Positions 13,262 to 14,068 of a stretch of 14,068 bases of DNA are shown here, one piece after another (within the stretch, counting starts at the first letter, position 1; each line of letters opens with the position of its first letter). Source of the stretch: Bacillota bacterium (lineage in GTDB: Bacteria > Bacillota_H > UBA994 > UBA5500). A program made the translations under genes and the position numbers. The stretch lies in contig JAAYGE010000255.1 of NCBI GenBank assembly GCA_012727835.1, positions 1 to 14,068 of the forward strand, given 5' to 3'. A model generated the notes under the pieces. It did not search any database. It worked only from the letters and a program-made list of their open reading frames with translations, and was not told the origin of the DNA.

Positions 13262-14068
13262 TTACTTAATTAAAGGCTTGGTAACTCCATATACGCCTGC
13301 CAACGCTAATAAGAGGAGGAAGGATTTTTGCGGACACCGGTAGGTTCCCTCCGGGTCGAACCACTCACCTAAGCTATGAACGCCTCCCTCTTTACCGCCA
13401 CGGCCGAGTGTCACCGCAGGAATACCCATGGAAATGGGCATATTGGTATTGGTACAACCCCCGGGCACTAAACGGGGCTTTACCCCAATCCGCTCGGTGG
13501 CTTGCCATGCGGCTTGCACGATGACCGAATCGACGGGCTGGGTGCCAGCCGGCACATCTAAAATCCGTTCATATTTAACAGTAATCGCATCACTAGCCCA
13601 ACGCTCATTCTCCTCCCGTGCCCCCGCTTCAAAAATGGCAATGGCCTGGGCTGCCAACTTATCCAGTTCCGTTGGATCATCGGAACGCATATTAATCTTA
13701 AAGGTGGCCGATTGGGCAATGGCATGGATCTGGTGCCCGCCTTCAATCAGGCTCACAGTAAAAGTGGTTTTGGGCGATGTGGGAGGTCGCATATCGCTGA
13801 GCTTAGCAACTGCCCTAGCCGCCGCATGTATGGGGCTGGGCGTGCCATAAGCGCCATAGGCGTGGCCACCCGGTCCTGTATAGGTTACTTCATAGTTGCG
13901 GATGCCAGTCCCTTCGTAAACAATGGTGTCACAACCGGCTCCGTCGATAGAAATGGTAGCTTTAATTTCCGGATGGTCGGCCAAGAGGGCTTTCATACCC
14001 GCCATGCCCCCCATCCCTTCCTCTGCCACCGTGCCGGCAAAAACAATATCACCCTCGGTCTCAATACC
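13262..14068 (-). CDS. M20-family metallo-peptidase/amidohydrolase, partial
   Basis: The C-terminal 268 residues of a zinc-dependent M20 enzyme; the start lies beyond the right edge of the window. The frame is open from 14068 and includes the catalytic glutamate motif TVAEEGMGGM just inside the edge, then SIDGAGCD. The dimerisation/lid domain is recognisable by YTGPGGHAYG and NMRSDD. The C-terminal catalytic part has GGCTNTNMPISMGIPAVTLG and GGVHSLGEWF, whose histidine is the usual late metal ligand. Substrate class (peptide, acyl-amino acid or similar) cannot be fixed from this part, and the early metal ligands are out of view. The stop is TAA, 18 bases from the converging gene, with no clear terminator between. 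Confidence 0.88.
   Translation of the reverse strand, partial: GIETEGDIVFAGTVAEEGMGGMAGMKALLADHPEIKATISIDGAGCDTIVYEGTGIRNYEVTYTGPGGHAYGAYGTPSPIHAAARAVAKLSDMRPPTSPKTTFTVSLIEGGHQIHAIAQSATFKINMRSDDPTELDKLAAQAIAIFEAGAREENERWASDAITVKYERILDVPAGTQPVDSVIVQAAWQATERIGVKPRLVPGGCTNTNMPISMGIPAVTLGRGGKEGGVHSLGEWFDPEGTYRCPQKSFLLLLALAGVYGVTKPLIK

Overview
The window looks like chromosomal DNA of an anaerobic, probably spore-forming member of the Firmicutes (class Clostridia or a close relative). The support is strong GGAGG-type ribosome-binding sites, frequent TTG and GTG starts, a DUF1657 protein (a family known from spore formers), and a selenophosphate synthetase that itself carries an in-frame UGA. No rRNA, tRNA, CRISPR array, phage gene or insertion sequence was seen, and no gene-free stretch exceeds 300 bases.

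Layout. Positions 43-5392 (minus strand) hold a complete peptide/nickel-type ABC importer, in transcription order: binding lipoprotein, two permeases, two ATPases. A sigma-A-like promoter lies at 5501-5529, and a strong intercistronic hairpin sits between the binding protein and the first permease. Divergent from it (5582-6625, plus) is a secreted class A beta-lactamase-like serine hydrolase. It converges on a DUF1657 protein with a long low-complexity tail (6657-7148, minus). Next on the minus strand come folD (8856-9713), a Crp/Fnr-type regulator (8100-8783) and an orotate-phosphoribosyltransferase-like protein (7220-8080). The last two form a tight pair. A LysR regulator and selD (11852 down to 9893, minus) overlap by 8 bases.

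The plus strand from 11992 carries a MarR-type regulator broken by an in-frame TAG, then an unrecognised 195-residue protein with two CX8C pairs and an acidic tail. A partial M20 metallo-peptidase (minus) runs off the right edge.

Most noteworthy points. (1) selD is longer than a simple ORF reading suggests. It starts at 10942 and reads through a UGA at codon 15, exactly where SelD has its catalytic Cys/Sec. A bacterial-SECIS-like hairpin follows immediately, so this is a selenoprotein that makes the selenium donor for its own synthesis. (2) The overlap of its start with the LysR stop suggests translational coupling and selenium-related regulation. (3) A promoter and intrinsic terminator on the plus strand at 9791-9886 could define a tiny RNA between selD and folD. 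(4) The marR TAG is probably a nonsense mutation, because TAG is the normal stop of about half the genes here. I found no clear evidence for a wholly new multi-gene system.
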